Source: Gemmatimonadota bacterium
GTDB taxonomy: Bacteria; Gemmatimonadota; Gemmatimonadetes; Palauibacterales; KS3-K002
NCBI GenBank assembly: GCA_016209945.1
Contig: JACQVD010000162.1
Span: 1 to 32,541, forward strand
Length of the DNA: 32,541 nucleotides
Reading direction: 5' to 3'
Below, one piece after another: positions 24,389-32,541 of this stretch (positions are counted from its first letter, which is position 1; each line of letters starts with the position of its first letter). The notes beneath the pieces were generated by a model that was not told where the DNA came from, made no database searches, and saw only the letters and a program-made list of their open reading frames with translations. The position numbers were made by a program, and so were the translations under genes.

Positions 24389-26529
24389 CGGGCAACGGCG
24401 GCGTCTCCGACCGCCCCGCAAGCCGGCGGGAGCTGCCCCAGAGGCTCGTCCTCTTCGGTGGAGGCGCTGCCCTTGTCCTCGTCGGGGTTGCGGTCGCGGG
24501 GTCGCTCCGCGTGGTTGAGCGCGTGCTCGTCCCCGCGGTCGAGGATCGGATGCGTGAGACGGCGACGCGCGTGGCGGACGTGGTCGAGCGTGAGGTGCGG
24601 GCTGCGCAGGACGCGCTGGCCCAGCTTGCGGCGTCACCGGTGCTCGCCGCCGCGGCGCTGGAAGGGGCGCGGCGGGCGGCCGACAGGGGCCTGCCGGCGC
24701 TGTCGGTGGAGCAGGCAGAGGCCCTGGCACCGCCTTCGAAATCGCTGGACGTCGATCCCGGCGCGTCCGACTACGTCCGGCGCGTGCAGTCGGCGTCGAA
24801 GTTCGCCGAGCTGTTCGTCACGGACGTGTACGGCCACGTCGTCGCGGGGAGCAATCCGACGGAGGACTTCGTCCAGCGCGACGAGGTGTGGTGGCAGAGG
24901 GCCGCGGCGGGCGAGCTCTTCGTTTCCGATGCGCGGTGGGATCCCTCGGCGCAGGTCCCCTCCCTCGAGATGGCGGCACCGTTGCGCACGCAGGAGGGCG
25001 CTCCGCCGGTCGGTGTGGTGAAGGCGGTGTTCGATCTCACGGCACTGTGGGCGGCCGTGCAGGCGATGCAGCCGGGTCGCGGCGGATATGTGCAGATCCT
25101 CGATGCGGCGGGCCGGATCGTCGCTGATCCCGATCGGGCACGCGTCATGGAGGCCTTTCCGCAGACGGCGCTCCTGCGGGCGCCAGCGGGGATGATCGTA
25201 AAGGCGGCTGGGGCGGGAGGCGTTCGGGAGGTGGGAGCGGTGCAACGCGCGCTGCGTGGCCGCTGGACGGTGCTCGCGTGGCTGCCTGAAGACGAGGCGT
25301 ACCGCGCGGTCGAGCGTGCGCGGGCCACGATCCTTGGCACGGCGGGGCTCGTGCTCCTCTTGGCCGGGACGACCGTCGTGCTGGCCGGCTCGTGGGTCGC
25401 GCGGCGGGTGACGGCGCCCGTCCGTGCGCTTGCCAGCGGGGCCCGCCGCGTGGCCGAAGGGGACCTTACGGCGCCGGTGCCTTCCGCGGGTGCCGTCCCC
25501 GAGGTTGCCGGCTTGGCCCGCGCGCTGGGTGCGATGGTGGACCGGCTGCGTGGGCTCGTGTCGTCGATCGTGGGGTCCGCGGTCGAGACGGAGCGGCGGT
25601 CCCATGAGATCGGCGCGGCCGTCGCGCAGTTCAGGGCGGCAACCGCGGAGATGCGCACGATGGTCTCGCGCCTCACGCGGGACGCGTCCGCTCACTCGGA
25701 TGCGCTCGCGCGGGTGGAAACCTCGGCGGAGGCGATGCGAACGCTTGCGGCACGGCTCGCGGAGGGGTCGGAGCAGTCGAAGGAACGGAGCGCCCGGCTG
25801 CGGCTCCTGGCCGAGCGACATCGCACGGAGGTCGAGCAGAGCCGGACTGTGATCCAGGCGATGGCGGAGCAGGCGATGCAGGCCGCGGCGCGGCTGCGGG
25901 AGTTCGTCGAAGCGTCGCGTGAGCTCGCTGAGTTCGTGGAGGTGATCCGCGGGCTCGCCCGCAAGACGAATCTCCTGGCGTTGAACGCGGCGATCGAAGC
26001 CGCGCGGGCGGGGGAGGACGCCCGGGGATTCGCGGCGCTGGCGGAGGACATCCGCAAACTCTCCGAGCAGGCGGGCCAGGCCGCGGAGCGCGTTCGCAAG
26101 GCGTCGGGCTCGCTCCTGGAACGAGTCGAGGACGCGCGCGGAGCGGTCGAGCAGGTGAACGAGACGACACAGACGATCGACTCGGTCGTCCGTGCCATGG
26201 GCGAGAGCTTCGAGCAGGTCACCCGCGGGATGGCAGACGCCGAGGCGTGGGCGGCGGACGTGGCGGGTGCGAGCCACGAGTTGGACGCGAGCGTCGGGGG
26301 GATGGCACCGCGTCTCGCGGAGCTCGCGGCGGGGATCCAGGAGTTCGTCGCCGCCATGGAGCAGATGGCGGCCGCGATGGGGCAGCAGACGACCTCGACG
26401 GGGGAGATCGCAGGGGCGCTCACGTCGCTGAACGAGGGCGCAGCCGAGCTCGCGCGGCTCGCCGCGCTGTTCAAGACGTCATCGACGGAGCGAGCGGTCG
26501 GCCCGGTGGCCGCGTCGGCGGATGGCTAG
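24385..26529 (+). CDS. Methyl-accepting chemotaxis protein with Cache-type sensor
   Basis: 714 residues from ATG 24385, overlapping the mqnL stop by 4 bases; the longer frame starts inside mqnL and is not credible. TM1 about 21-42, an extracytoplasmic region of about 270 residues with Cache-like features ([24 protein letters not shown] and [16 protein letters not shown]), TM2 about 314-336, HAMP about 337-390, and a coiled-coil signalling domain with the conserved tip [21 protein letters not shown] region (about 525-555). It reports on an outside or periplasmic signal to CheA/CheW. It sits inside a quinone operon, overlapping the next gene by 8 bases, with no che genes in the window. Confidence 0.9.
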   Translation: MTGNGGVSDRPASRRELPQRLVLFGGGAALVLVGVAVAGSLRVVERVLVPAVEDRMRETATRVADVVEREVRAAQDALAQLAASPVLAAAALEGARRAADRGLPALSVEQAEALAPPSKSLDVDPGASDYVRRVQSASKFAELFVTDVYGHVVAGSNPTEDFVQRDEVWWQRAAAGELFVSDARWDPSAQVPSLEMAAPLRTQEGAPPVGVVKAVFDLTALWAAVQAMQPGRGGYVQILDAAGRIVADPDRARVMEAFPQTALLRAPAGMIVKAAGAGGVREVGAVQRALRGRWTVLAWLPEDEAYRAVERARATILGTAGLVLLLAGTTVVLAGSWVARRVTAPVRALASGARRVAEGDLTAPVPSAGAVPEVAGLARALGAMVDRLRGLVSSIVGSAVETERRSHEIGAAVAQFRAATAEMRTMVSRLTRDASAHSDALARVETSAEAMRTLAARLAEGSEQSKERSARLRLLAERHRTEVEQSRTVIQAMAEQAMQAAARLREFVEASRELAEFVEVIRGLARKTNLLALNAAIEAARAGEDARGFAALAEDIRKLSEQAGQAAERVRKASGSLLERVEDARGAVEQVNETTQTIDSVVRAMGESFEQVTRGMADAEAWAADVAGASHELDASVGGMAPRLAELAAGIQEFVAAMEQMAAAMGQQTTSTGEIAGALTSLNEGAAELARLAALFKTSSTERAVGPVAASADG

Positions 26530-27424
26530 GGCCGAGCTCGAACCTCAGACCTTCACGGGCCGGGCGCGCTGGGTCGCGTACTCCAACCTGGTGCGGCTCC
26601 CGCACACGCTCTTCGCGCTCCCGTTCGCCCTCGTCGGGGCCACCCTGGCGTCCTACACGTATGGGGTGACGCTCCGCCAGGTCTTCTGGATCGTTGTCGC
26701 TTTCACCGCCGCGCGCTTCGCCGCGATGGCGTTCAACCGTGTCATCGATCGCGACTACGATGCGGCGAACCCGAGAACCCGGCTGCGCGAGATCCCGGCG
26801 AGACGGATCTCGGTGCGCGAGACGAAGATCGCCGTGGCGGTGGCGTCGGGCGTCTTCGTTCTCTCTGCGGCGATGCTGAACCCGCTCTGTCTCGCGCTCT
26901 CACCCATCGCCCTGGCGTGGCTTCTCCTGTACAGCTACGCGAAGCGGTTCACGACGTGGACGCATCTCGCCCTCGGGATCGCCGATGGGCTGGCGCCCGC
27001 GGGCGCCTACCTCGCGGTGTCGGGCGCATGGAGCGATCCGTGGGTGCTGTTGCCGCTGCTCGCTCTCGGCGTCGGTCTCTGGGTCGGCGGGTTCGATATC
27101 CTGTATGCGCTCCAGGACGTGGAGTTCGACCGCAGGGTCGGGCTGCGTTCGATCCCCGCTCGCTGGGGCGAGCGGGCTGGCGTGTGGTCGGCGCGGGTGT
27201 ACCAGGGGCTCGCGGTCGTGGCGCTCGCGGTGGCGGGCCTCGTCTATCCGGCGACAGGCGCTCTCTACTTCGCGGGAGTGGCGGTCGTTGCCGCGCTCCT
27301 CATCTACGAGCATTCTCTCGTTCGGCCCGGCGATCTCTCGCGGCTGAACGCCGCGTTCTTCAACGTCAACGCGATCATCTCCGTGATCTTTTCGGTTTTC
27401 GTGATCGCGGATCGGATGGTTTGA
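26522..27424 (+). CDS. mqnP: UbiA-family prenyltransferase (MqnP-like)
   Basis: 300 residues. Integral membrane enzyme with about nine helices. The two Asp-rich motifs are clear: NRVIDRDYD (about 72-80) and [16 protein letters not shown] (about 198-213), which bind the prenyl diphosphate through Mg. In the futalosine route it attaches the isoprenoid chain to 1,4-dihydroxy-6-naphthoate. The start ATG 26522 overlaps the chemoreceptor end. A UbiA for another aromatic acceptor is possible, but neighbours favour menaquinone. Confidence 0.9.
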   Translation: MARAELEPQTFTGRARWVAYSNLVRLPHTLFALPFALVGATLASYTYGVTLRQVFWIVVAFTAARFAAMAFNRVIDRDYDAANPRTRLREIPARRISVRETKIAVAVASGVFVLSAAMLNPLCLALSPIALAWLLLYSYAKRFTTWTHLALGIADGLAPAGAYLAVSGAWSDPWVLLPLLALGVGLWVGGFDILYALQDVEFDRRVGLRSIPARWGERAGVWSARVYQGLAVVALAVAGLVYPATGALYFAGVAVVAALLIYEHSLVRPGDLSRLNAAFFNVNAIISVIFSVFVIADRMV

Positions 27425-27427
27425 TCG

Positions 27428-28024
27428 ATGTCGAACGCGTTGCCACTGGTCGTCGCCGTCACGGGAGCATCCGGAGCGCCGTACGCCGTCCGACTCCTGG
27501 ATGCGCTTGTGGGCGCAGGGCTGCCCCTCTACCTGATCGTATCCGGGCACGGGTGGCGGCTGCTCGAAATGGAGAGCGGGATCGCCGATCTCGCCGGGCT
27601 TCGCAAGGCCGTGGGCGGCGACTGGTCAGGGGTCCAAGTGTTCGACGACGGGGATCGCGGCGCCACGCCGGCCTCGGGATCCGCACCGACGCGCGGCATG
27701 GTCATCTGTCCGTGCTCTATGGGAACGCTGGCCGCGATCGCGCAGGGTCACTCGCGATCGCTCATCGAGCGCGCCGCGGATGTGACGCTCAAGGAGCGGC
27801 GCCGCCTCGTCCTGGTCCCGCGCGAGACGCCGCTCTCGGCCGTGCACCTGCGCAACATGCTCGCGGTGACACGGGCGGGTGCCGTCGTCCTCCCCGCGGC
27901 GCCCGGCTTCTACGGACGGCCCACATCGGTGCAGGACCTCGTGGATTTCGTCGTCGCCCGGGTCCTCGACCACCTCGGGGTCGAGCACCGCCTGGGAATG
28001 CGGTGGCGGTCGGGCGAGTGCTGA
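27428..28024 (+). CDS. mqnM: UbiX-family flavin prenyltransferase (MqnM-like)
   Basis: 198 residues from ATG 27428, 3 bases after the mqnP stop. It prenylates reduced FMN to make the cofactor for the UbiD-family enzyme. Motifs: VAVTGASGAPYAVRLL (about 8-23) with the flavin-binding Gly/Ser, ICPCSMGTLAAIAQG (about 93-107), VLVPRETPLSAVHL and APGFYGRPTS. Length fits the family. Its presence next to a UbiD partner supports both assignments. Confidence 0.93.
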   Translation: MSNALPLVVAVTGASGAPYAVRLLDALVGAGLPLYLIVSGHGWRLLEMESGIADLAGLRKAVGGDWSGVQVFDDGDRGATPASGSAPTRGMVICPCSMGTLAAIAQGHSRSLIERAADVTLKERRRLVLVPRETPLSAVHLRNMLAVTRAGAVVLPAAPGFYGRPTSVQDLVDFVVARVLDHLGVEHRLGMRWRSGEC

Positions 28025-28043
28025 AGCCGCGGCGGCTTACCCA

Positions 28044-28535
28044 GTGCGCGTAGGCGTCATCTCCGACACCCACGGTCTCCTGCGAAACGAGGTGTACGCC
28101 GTCTTCGAGGGCGTGGAGCGCGTCATCCATGCGGGTGATATGGGCGAGCCCGGCATTCTCGTGGAACTGGAGGTGCTGGCGCCGGTCACGGCCGTCTGCG
28201 GGAACGTGGATCCGTGGGATCTCCGGGCGTCGCTACCGGAGGTGGCGCATCTGGAGCTCGAGGGAGCGCAGATCGTCGTCGTCCACGGGCACCAGTGGGG
28301 ATCGCCGAAAGTTGAAGACCTGCTGTCCGCGCACCACGACGCGGACGTCATCATCTACGGGCACACCCACAAGCCGCTCGTAGAGCGGCGCGGCAGGACG
28401 CTCGTCGTGAATCCCGGGAGCGCAGGCCCGAGGCGGTTCGGTCAGCAGGTCACGGTCGCGATCCTGGAAGTGGGGAAAGGCCGCGCGCCCTCGGCCCGTA
28501 TCGTGCCGCTGCTCGGCGCCGTGCGGGGCCTCTAG
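28044..28535 (+). CDS. YfcE-like metallophosphoesterase (MJ0936 family)
   Basis: 163 residues from GTG 28044. The calcineurin-like core has VGVISDTHG (3-11), HAGDMGE (about 32-38), GNVDPWD, VVHGHQWG and IIYGHTHKP, which give the two-metal site. Members hydrolyse phosphodiesters; the physiological substrate is unknown. It follows mqnM by 19 bases and is probably co-transcribed. Its stop shares the four bases CTAG with the stop of the convergent gene. Confidence 0.9.
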   Translation: MRVGVISDTHGLLRNEVYAVFEGVERVIHAGDMGEPGILVELEVLAPVTAVCGNVDPWDLRASLPEVAHLELEGAQIVVVHGHQWGSPKVEDLLSAHHDADVIIYGHTHKPLVERRGRTLVVNPGSAGPRRFGQQVTVAILEVGKGRAPSARIVPLLGAVRGL

Positions 28536-30763
28536 CGGGGCTTCTCTTCCGGTTCGACCCAGGCGAACGAGTAGGACGTCGTGGCCGTCTCTCCCGAGAC
28601 GAGGTCGCGCACCTCGACGATCGCGCGATAGCGGCCCGGCGTCCGCGCGCCCAGGCTCACCTCCACGTACTCCGGGCTGCGGTCGCCCGTCAACGGTGTC
28701 GTGCGTTCCCACCGCAGGCTCAGGTCCTCGCGGCGCGCAAGCCCCAAGGCGCGGCCGAAGAAGGTGAGGATGTCGGCGAGCACGCCCTTCTCGTCGGCGC
28801 CCTGCACGCGCAGCGTGACCTCGTAGCGCGCCAGCGAGTCGGCGCCAGGCCGAAGCCCGTACACCTCCCAGTAGAGCGCGAAGGGGAGGCCCAGCGGCAC
28901 CGTGTCGGTGCGAACGACTGCGATACGGAAGTCACGGCGGCCGCGCGGATCCTCGACCAGCGGCTCCACGCGTTCGGCCAGGAGGAGGTCGCTCAGGCTC
29001 AGGCGATCGGCGGGGACCGGCCGTGCCGCGACGCTGCCGCGGGTGACGCCTGCGGCGCGTACGGTATGCGGTCGCGCTTCCAGGCTGTAGAAGAGCGAGT
29101 CGCCCTCCTCGAGCGGTACCTGGAAGGTGAGGGGCCGCGGGCGGGTGGTGGCGGCGAAGCGCACCCGGCGCTCCAGGACGGTGCGGTGCTCGGTCGGCGC
29201 GAAGAGGAAGAGGCCGGCTTCCACGGTATCGCGCCTGACCGACATGAGCGTCTCCGCGGGGACTAGCGCGTAGAAGTCGATCTCCAGGGGCGACGTCACG
29301 CCCTTGAAGCGCGCGACACGCAGCGGAAGAGAGACGTACGCGAACGTGGGTCTGTACGTGGTCGGCTCGCGCTTTCGGCTCTCTTCCTCGAGCGCCTTGC
29401 TGTAGGTGCTCAGCCCGTGAGAGACGTGCCGCCACCTCAACAACTTCTCGAAGATGAAGTTCGGCAGCGAGTCGCTGTAGTTCCAGAAGATCCAACGACC
29501 CCCGGGTGTCATAAGCGAGGCGGTCTCGGATCCCCTCCTCACCTTCCAGATGTGGAGAGGCGGCCCGTAGCGGACGTAGATGATCCCGGGCTCCGTGGCG
29601 GCGCCGTAGGGCCCTTCGCTCGGGTCCTCGAACATCACATCCGCGTAGACGACCCTGGCCATGTGTTCCAGCCAGCGCTCGTTCTCCCCGGTCAAGTACA
29701 GAGGGTCTGATCTTCTCCACAGAAGCTCCTCGGCCGCGCGCCGGCCTTCCGGCCTGGCGTCCCGATATCCCTCGGCCTGATCGGGTCGCAAGAGACTCTC
29801 CACGTCCCGAAGGTGATCCGCGAAGGCCGGCGGGCTCTTGCGGAGGCCTTCCTGAAACGCGGCCGCCGCGGCGGAATCGCGTCCTGCCGCGTAGTGCCAC
29901 AGCCCGAGCAGGAGATAGCCCCAGGGGTCGCCGGGCGCGGCCTCGACGAACGCCTCACACACCCATCCCATCTCCTTGAGCTCGCCCCGGTCGTAGAGGT
30001 GGATCGCCAACCGGCGGAAGGCGCCCGAGTGAGTCGGGTCCGCCCGGAGCGCTTCCCGGAAGGCGTCGCGCGCGTCCTCCCATTCGTCCTCCGCGTCTCT
30101 CGAGAGGTCGGGGGCGTGCGAGAGGATCTCGTTGAACCGTCTCGGGCGCGTGAAGTTCAGACAGAATTGGCCGAGTTCCGCACACTCCGGGGTCTGCACC
30201 GGGAGGTAGTTGAGCCCGAGCGAGATCAGGTTGCGGTCGTCGAGGTAGACATCTTCCCGGAAGAGGCCGAGCTGGTACCACAGTTCCGCACGCTCACGCG
30301 CCTCCATTGACCCGGGTTGTTCGCGGAGCTCTTTCTCGGCGCGATTGAGCAGGCGGCGGGCGTCCAGGTAGATCTGCTGCTTCCGCATGAGGAGGCCGAG
30401 CGCCGTGAGATAGCGCGGGTGGTCGGGTTCGAGTTCCAGAGCCTTGCGCAGGGCCTGCTCTGCCTCCAGTCGCTCTTCGAGGGCCGTGCCCACGCCGCCC
30501 GCCTTCTGGGCGAGGAGCTGACCGAGCCGGCCCCAGCCCTCGGCGAGCTTCGGATGCTCTCGCGTGACCTGCCGGAGGAGGGCGAGCGCCCGAACGGTGT
30601 CGCCGCGGCCGGCGGCCCGGAGCGCCTCCCAATAGGCCTCCGGCGGACGCTCGGGTCCGGGCGCCTGGAGGGCTGCCGGCGCCGCGGGCGAGACGAGCAG
30701 CGAGGCCGCGAGCAGGGTTATCCCTAGCGCCACGCCTCGAAAGTGGTCTTGCGGCGCGGCCAT
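28532..30763 (-). CDS. GWxTD-domain exported protein with TPR region
   Basis: 743 residues from ATG 30763. Signal-peptide-like N-terminus (GVALGITLLAASLLVSPAAPAAL, about 10-32). Residues about 40-320 are TPR-like helices (EAYWEALRAAGRGDTVRAL, AEQALRKALELEPDHP, and DAFREALRADPTHSGAFRRL). Then a GWxTD-type domain: WRRSDPLYLTGENERW, MARVVYADVMFE, IIYVRYGPP. The motif after which the family is named reads GAATEPG here. C-terminal half is beta-rich. The family is of unknown function and common in Gemmatimonadota, Acidobacteria and related phyla. Start leaves it divergent from the next gene; it shares CTAG with yfcE. Confidence 0.85.
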   Translation of the reverse strand: MAAPQDHFRGVALGITLLAASLLVSPAAPAALQAPGPERPPEAYWEALRAAGRGDTVRALALLRQVTREHPKLAEGWGRLGQLLAQKAGGVGTALEERLEAEQALRKALELEPDHPRYLTALGLLMRKQQIYLDARRLLNRAEKELREQPGSMEARERAELWYQLGLFREDVYLDDRNLISLGLNYLPVQTPECAELGQFCLNFTRPRRFNEILSHAPDLSRDAEDEWEDARDAFREALRADPTHSGAFRRLAIHLYDRGELKEMGWVCEAFVEAAPGDPWGYLLLGLWHYAAGRDSAAAAAFQEGLRKSPPAFADHLRDVESLLRPDQAEGYRDARPEGRRAAEELLWRRSDPLYLTGENERWLEHMARVVYADVMFEDPSEGPYGAATEPGIIYVRYGPPLHIWKVRRGSETASLMTPGGRWIFWNYSDSLPNFIFEKLLRWRHVSHGLSTYSKALEEESRKREPTTYRPTFAYVSLPLRVARFKGVTSPLEIDFYALVPAETLMSVRRDTVEAGLFLFAPTEHRTVLERRVRFAATTRPRPLTFQVPLEEGDSLFYSLEARPHTVRAAGVTRGSVAARPVPADRLSLSDLLLAERVEPLVEDPRGRRDFRIAVVRTDTVPLGLPFALYWEVYGLRPGADSLARYEVTLRVQGADEKGVLADILTFFGRALGLARREDLSLRWERTTPLTGDRSPEYVEVSLGARTPGRYRAIVEVRDLVSGETATTSYSFAWVEPEEKPR

Positions 30764-30845
30764 GGCAACGATCTCGTGAGAGGCGCGATCCGATGGGGTA
30801 GCAGCGTTGAAACGCGTCGCGTCGCGGATTCGTAGGTCTGGTAGA

Positions 30846-30850
30846 GGAGG
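30846..30850 (+). promoter_or_regulatory. Ribosome binding site deciding the start of the repeat protein
   Basis: GGAGG ends 4 bases before ATG 30855 and favours it over the in-frame upstream ATG 30807, which has no such site. The chosen start also gives a proper signal peptide. Confidence 0.6.
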
Positions 30851-30854
30851 CCGT

Positions 30855-32015
30855 ATGCGAACGATCGCGTACCCCCGGTGCTCGCCGGTCTGGATCGACC
30901 TGGTTATGGTGGCGCTCGCCGCTTTGGCGGCAGCGGCCGGCCCTGCCGAAGCCCGCGGTCTAGCCGGGCTCCCGCTGCCTGCGACGTCCCAAGGCCATGG
31001 GGCGCAGGAGTGGACGCTTCAGGGCGACCGCATCCTGGTGTCGAATCTCGTGGGACACATCAAGGTGGGGGCGGCGACGGGCGGTCGGATCATCGTCCGG
31101 GTACAGGCCCAGGGCGCCGACGCGGAGAGGTTGCGCTTCGAGGCGGACGAGGGCGGCCGTGCCCAGTTCCACGTCGTCTTCCCGCTCGAGGATCATCGCC
31201 GGTACGTCTACCCCGAGATGGGGCGTGGGAGTAGCACGACGATCGGCTGGTGGCCGCCCAAAGATCGCACCTCGCTGCTGGAGGCGTTTCTCGGCCACCT
31301 GACGGGCGAGAGGATCGAGATCCGCGGCCGTCCGTGGGACGACGCCCTGGAGGCGTGGGCGGACGTGGAGATCCTGGTGCCGGAAGGGAAGCCGGCCGCG
31401 GTGATCCTCGGGGCGGGCAGCATCGAGGCTGCGGGCGTCCGGTCGTCGCTGGACCTCGACACGCGGAGCGGCCCGGTCAGCGTCACGGACGTCACGGGTG
31501 ATGTCATGATCGACACGGGATCGGGTCATGTGAGGGCGCGGAGCGTGCACGGCGACCTGGGCATCGACACGGGTTCCGGCTCGGTGGACGTGGAGGACGT
31601 GATAGGCGCGCGCGTGAGCCTGGACACGGGGAGCGGCAGGGTCGAGGCGAGGGGTGTGGAGGCCCGGCGGCTGGTCATCGACACGGGGAGCGGGTCCGTG
31701 CGGGCGGACGAGATCGACGCCAAGCGCGCGAACATCGACACGGGGTCGGGGTCTGTGCATCTCGATCTCGTCGGGATGGGCGTGGGCGACTACGTCATCG
31801 ATACGGGGAGCGGCGGCATCACGCTCAGGCTCCCGCCCAGCGCGTCCGCCCGGATCGAAGCCTCCACGGGGAGCGGCGGGATCGACATCGGTGTGCCCGG
31901 GGCGCGCGTCCGCAGGCTGAGCCGCGACGAGGTGTCGCTAGAGCTGGGCGACGGCCGCGCGCGCGTCGTGCTCGACACGGGCTCGGGCGGGATTCGGATC
32001 GTGCAGCGTTCCTGA
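30855..32015 (+). CDS. Exported DUF4097-type beta-repeat protein
   Basis: 386 residues. Signal-peptide-like stretch (LVMVALAALAAAAGPAEA, about 16-33). After a beta domain (about 45-190) comes a series of near-identical turns: DTRSG, then six DTGSG, one STGSG and a last DTGSG, spaced mostly 18-21 residues (31.47-31.99 kb). Such adhesin-like DUF4097 repeats form a right-handed beta-roll or helix with an Asp/Thr/Gly turn on each rung. Function is unknown; often found near sigma/anti-sigma or two-component genes. Transcribed divergently from the GWxTD gene. The repeat DNA (GACACGGG) is also recognisable. Confidence 0.85.
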   Translation: MRTIAYPRCSPVWIDLVMVALAALAAAAGPAEARGLAGLPLPATSQGHGAQEWTLQGDRILVSNLVGHIKVGAATGGRIIVRVQAQGADAERLRFEADEGGRAQFHVVFPLEDHRRYVYPEMGRGSSTTIGWWPPKDRTSLLEAFLGHLTGERIEIRGRPWDDALEAWADVEILVPEGKPAAVILGAGSIEAAGVRSSLDLDTRSGPVSVTDVTGDVMIDTGSGHVRARSVHGDLGIDTGSGSVDVEDVIGARVSLDTGSGRVEARGVEARRLVIDTGSGSVRADEIDAKRANIDTGSGSVHLDLVGMGVGDYVIDTGSGGITLRLPPSASARIEASTGSGGIDIGVPGARVRRLSRDEVSLELGDGRARVVLDTGSGGIRIVQRS

Positions 32016-32275
32016 GGCCGGCTTCGCGACCGCAAATGCGCTCCGAAAGCGCAAACGGTGTCCACCCTCCGGGTCCGTCCATGCCCATTCGGAGCGCCAG
32101 AAGTTCGTCGAACGCCATTCGAATCTGCGCCCGCCGGGGAACTCCAACACGCCTCCGCCAGTCCAGTTGGCCTCGTATGTCGCGAGGTCGGAATCCGATC
32201 CGGCGACCCGTGCGGTGACGCGCGGGCGGAGGAACCCGCCGCGCTTGAAAGTCCACCGGCAGGTTTCCAATCGCG
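32016..32275 (-). pseudogene. Remnant of a small conserved protein
   Basis: On the minus strand this gap still reads as protein-like: CRWTFKRGGFLRPRVTARV, NWTGGGVLEFPGGRRFEW, RSTNFWRSEWAWTD and RLRFRSAFAV. This resembles a conserved family of unknown function that I recall from related genomes, usually about twice as long. The start would lie inside fpg and the end runs into the repeat protein, whose 3' end it overlaps antisense, so both the N- and C-terminal parts seem lost. Similarity is from memory, not a search. No other gene is seen in this gap. Confidence 0.45.
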
Positions 32276-32541
32276 TCAGCGCTGGCACTGCGGGCAGAGG
32301 AATGCAGAACGCCCGCCGATGACGGTGCGCCGGAGTCGCGCGCCGCAGCGAATGCAGGGCTCGCCCTCGCGGCCGTACACGAGAAGGAAGTCCTGGTACG
32401 AGCCAGAGTTTCCCGCGGCGTCGCGGTAGTCGCGAAACGTCGTGCCGCGCGCTTCGATCGCCCGGCTCAGGACAGCCCGGATCGCCTTGTGCAGGCGTTC
32501 GATCTCCTCGCCTCGGAGCTTCCGCGCCCGCCGACCCGGAC
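32276..32541 (-). CDS. fpg: Formamidopyrimidine-DNA glycosylase, C-terminal part (partial)
   Basis: 88 residues visible; the 5' part lies beyond the window. The Fpg/Nei C-terminus is clear: the helix-two-turn-helix end (RGTTFRDYRDAAGNSGSYQD) and the zinc finger C-x2-C-x16-C-x2-C (CIRC, 16 residues, CPQC) two residues before the stop. It removes oxidised purines such as 8-oxoguanine and nicks the strand. The finger is complete, so the gene is probably functional. The catalytic N-terminal Pro is outside the window. Confidence 0.95.
   Translation of the reverse strand, partial: PGRRARKLRGEEIERLHKAIRAVLSRAIEARGTTFRDYRDAAGNSGSYQDFLLVYGREGEPCIRCGARLRRTVIGGRSAFLCPQCQR

Noticed and set aside
1-32541. 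CRISPR arrays, insertion sequences, rRNA genes, carboxysome or CbbX/CbbQ genes.
   Set aside because: None found on either strand: no spaced direct repeats of the CRISPR kind, no transposase motifs, no rRNA sequence and no shell or activase proteins.

Overview
GC-rich bacterial chromosome segment with tightly packed genes, GTG starts and 4-base stop/start overlaps. The mix of a GWxTD-domain protein, adhesin-like 'DTGSG' repeats, an ECF sigma/anti-sigma operon, futalosine-type menaquinone genes and a Form I-like RuBisCO suggests an uncultured soil or sediment bacterium near Gemmatimonadota. This assignment is an inference; no rRNA is present.

Layout. 1-1763: end of a PfkB-type sugar kinase, then two small STAS/GHKL regulatory proteins. 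1768-4158: a secreted or anchored penicillin-acylase-type Ntn hydrolase. 4223-5135: a glutaredoxin whose first active-site Cys codon is TGA (probable selenocysteine, with a SECIS-like hairpin just after it), an ArsM-like scrap, and a methyltransferase that seems to lack about 60 internal residues. 5141-6853 (minus): an aldehyde dehydrogenase. 6854-7124: a divergent intergenic region with nested inverted repeats and a perfect CRP-type operator. 7125-12657: a Calvin-cycle operon (RuBisCO large subunit, phosphoribulokinase, transketolase, transaldolase) with no small-subunit gene. 12654-13990 (minus): response regulator and soluble histidine kinase. 14088-16530: promoter, NifU-domain protein, strong terminator, Mrp/ApbC, SAM hydroxide adenosyltransferase. 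16645-18028: short AraC-type regulator, initiator tRNA, a DUF3800 protein with a Tat-like leader. 18045-22034 (minus): five-gene ECF sigma / anti-sigma / envelope operon. 22154-28024: late menaquinone operon (menG-, mqnL-, mqnP-, mqnM-like) with a chemoreceptor gene embedded in it, followed by a YfcE-like phosphodiesterase. 28532-30763 (minus): GWxTD lipoprotein-type protein. 30855-32015: repeat-rich DUF4097-type protein. 32016-32275: remnant of a decayed gene. 32276-end (minus): 3' part of fpg.

How it works together. RuBisCO and phosphoribulokinase fix CO2 while transketolase and transaldolase handle sugar-phosphate recycling; the CRP-type site suggests control by a cyclic-nucleotide or redox-responsive Crp/Fnr protein. 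The NifU-domain and Mrp proteins serve iron-sulfur assembly. The mqn-like genes prenylate, decarboxylate and methylate the naphthoquinone ring for respiration. The most interesting points are the hidden selenocysteine glutaredoxin locus and a Form I-type RuBisCO operon without rbcS.
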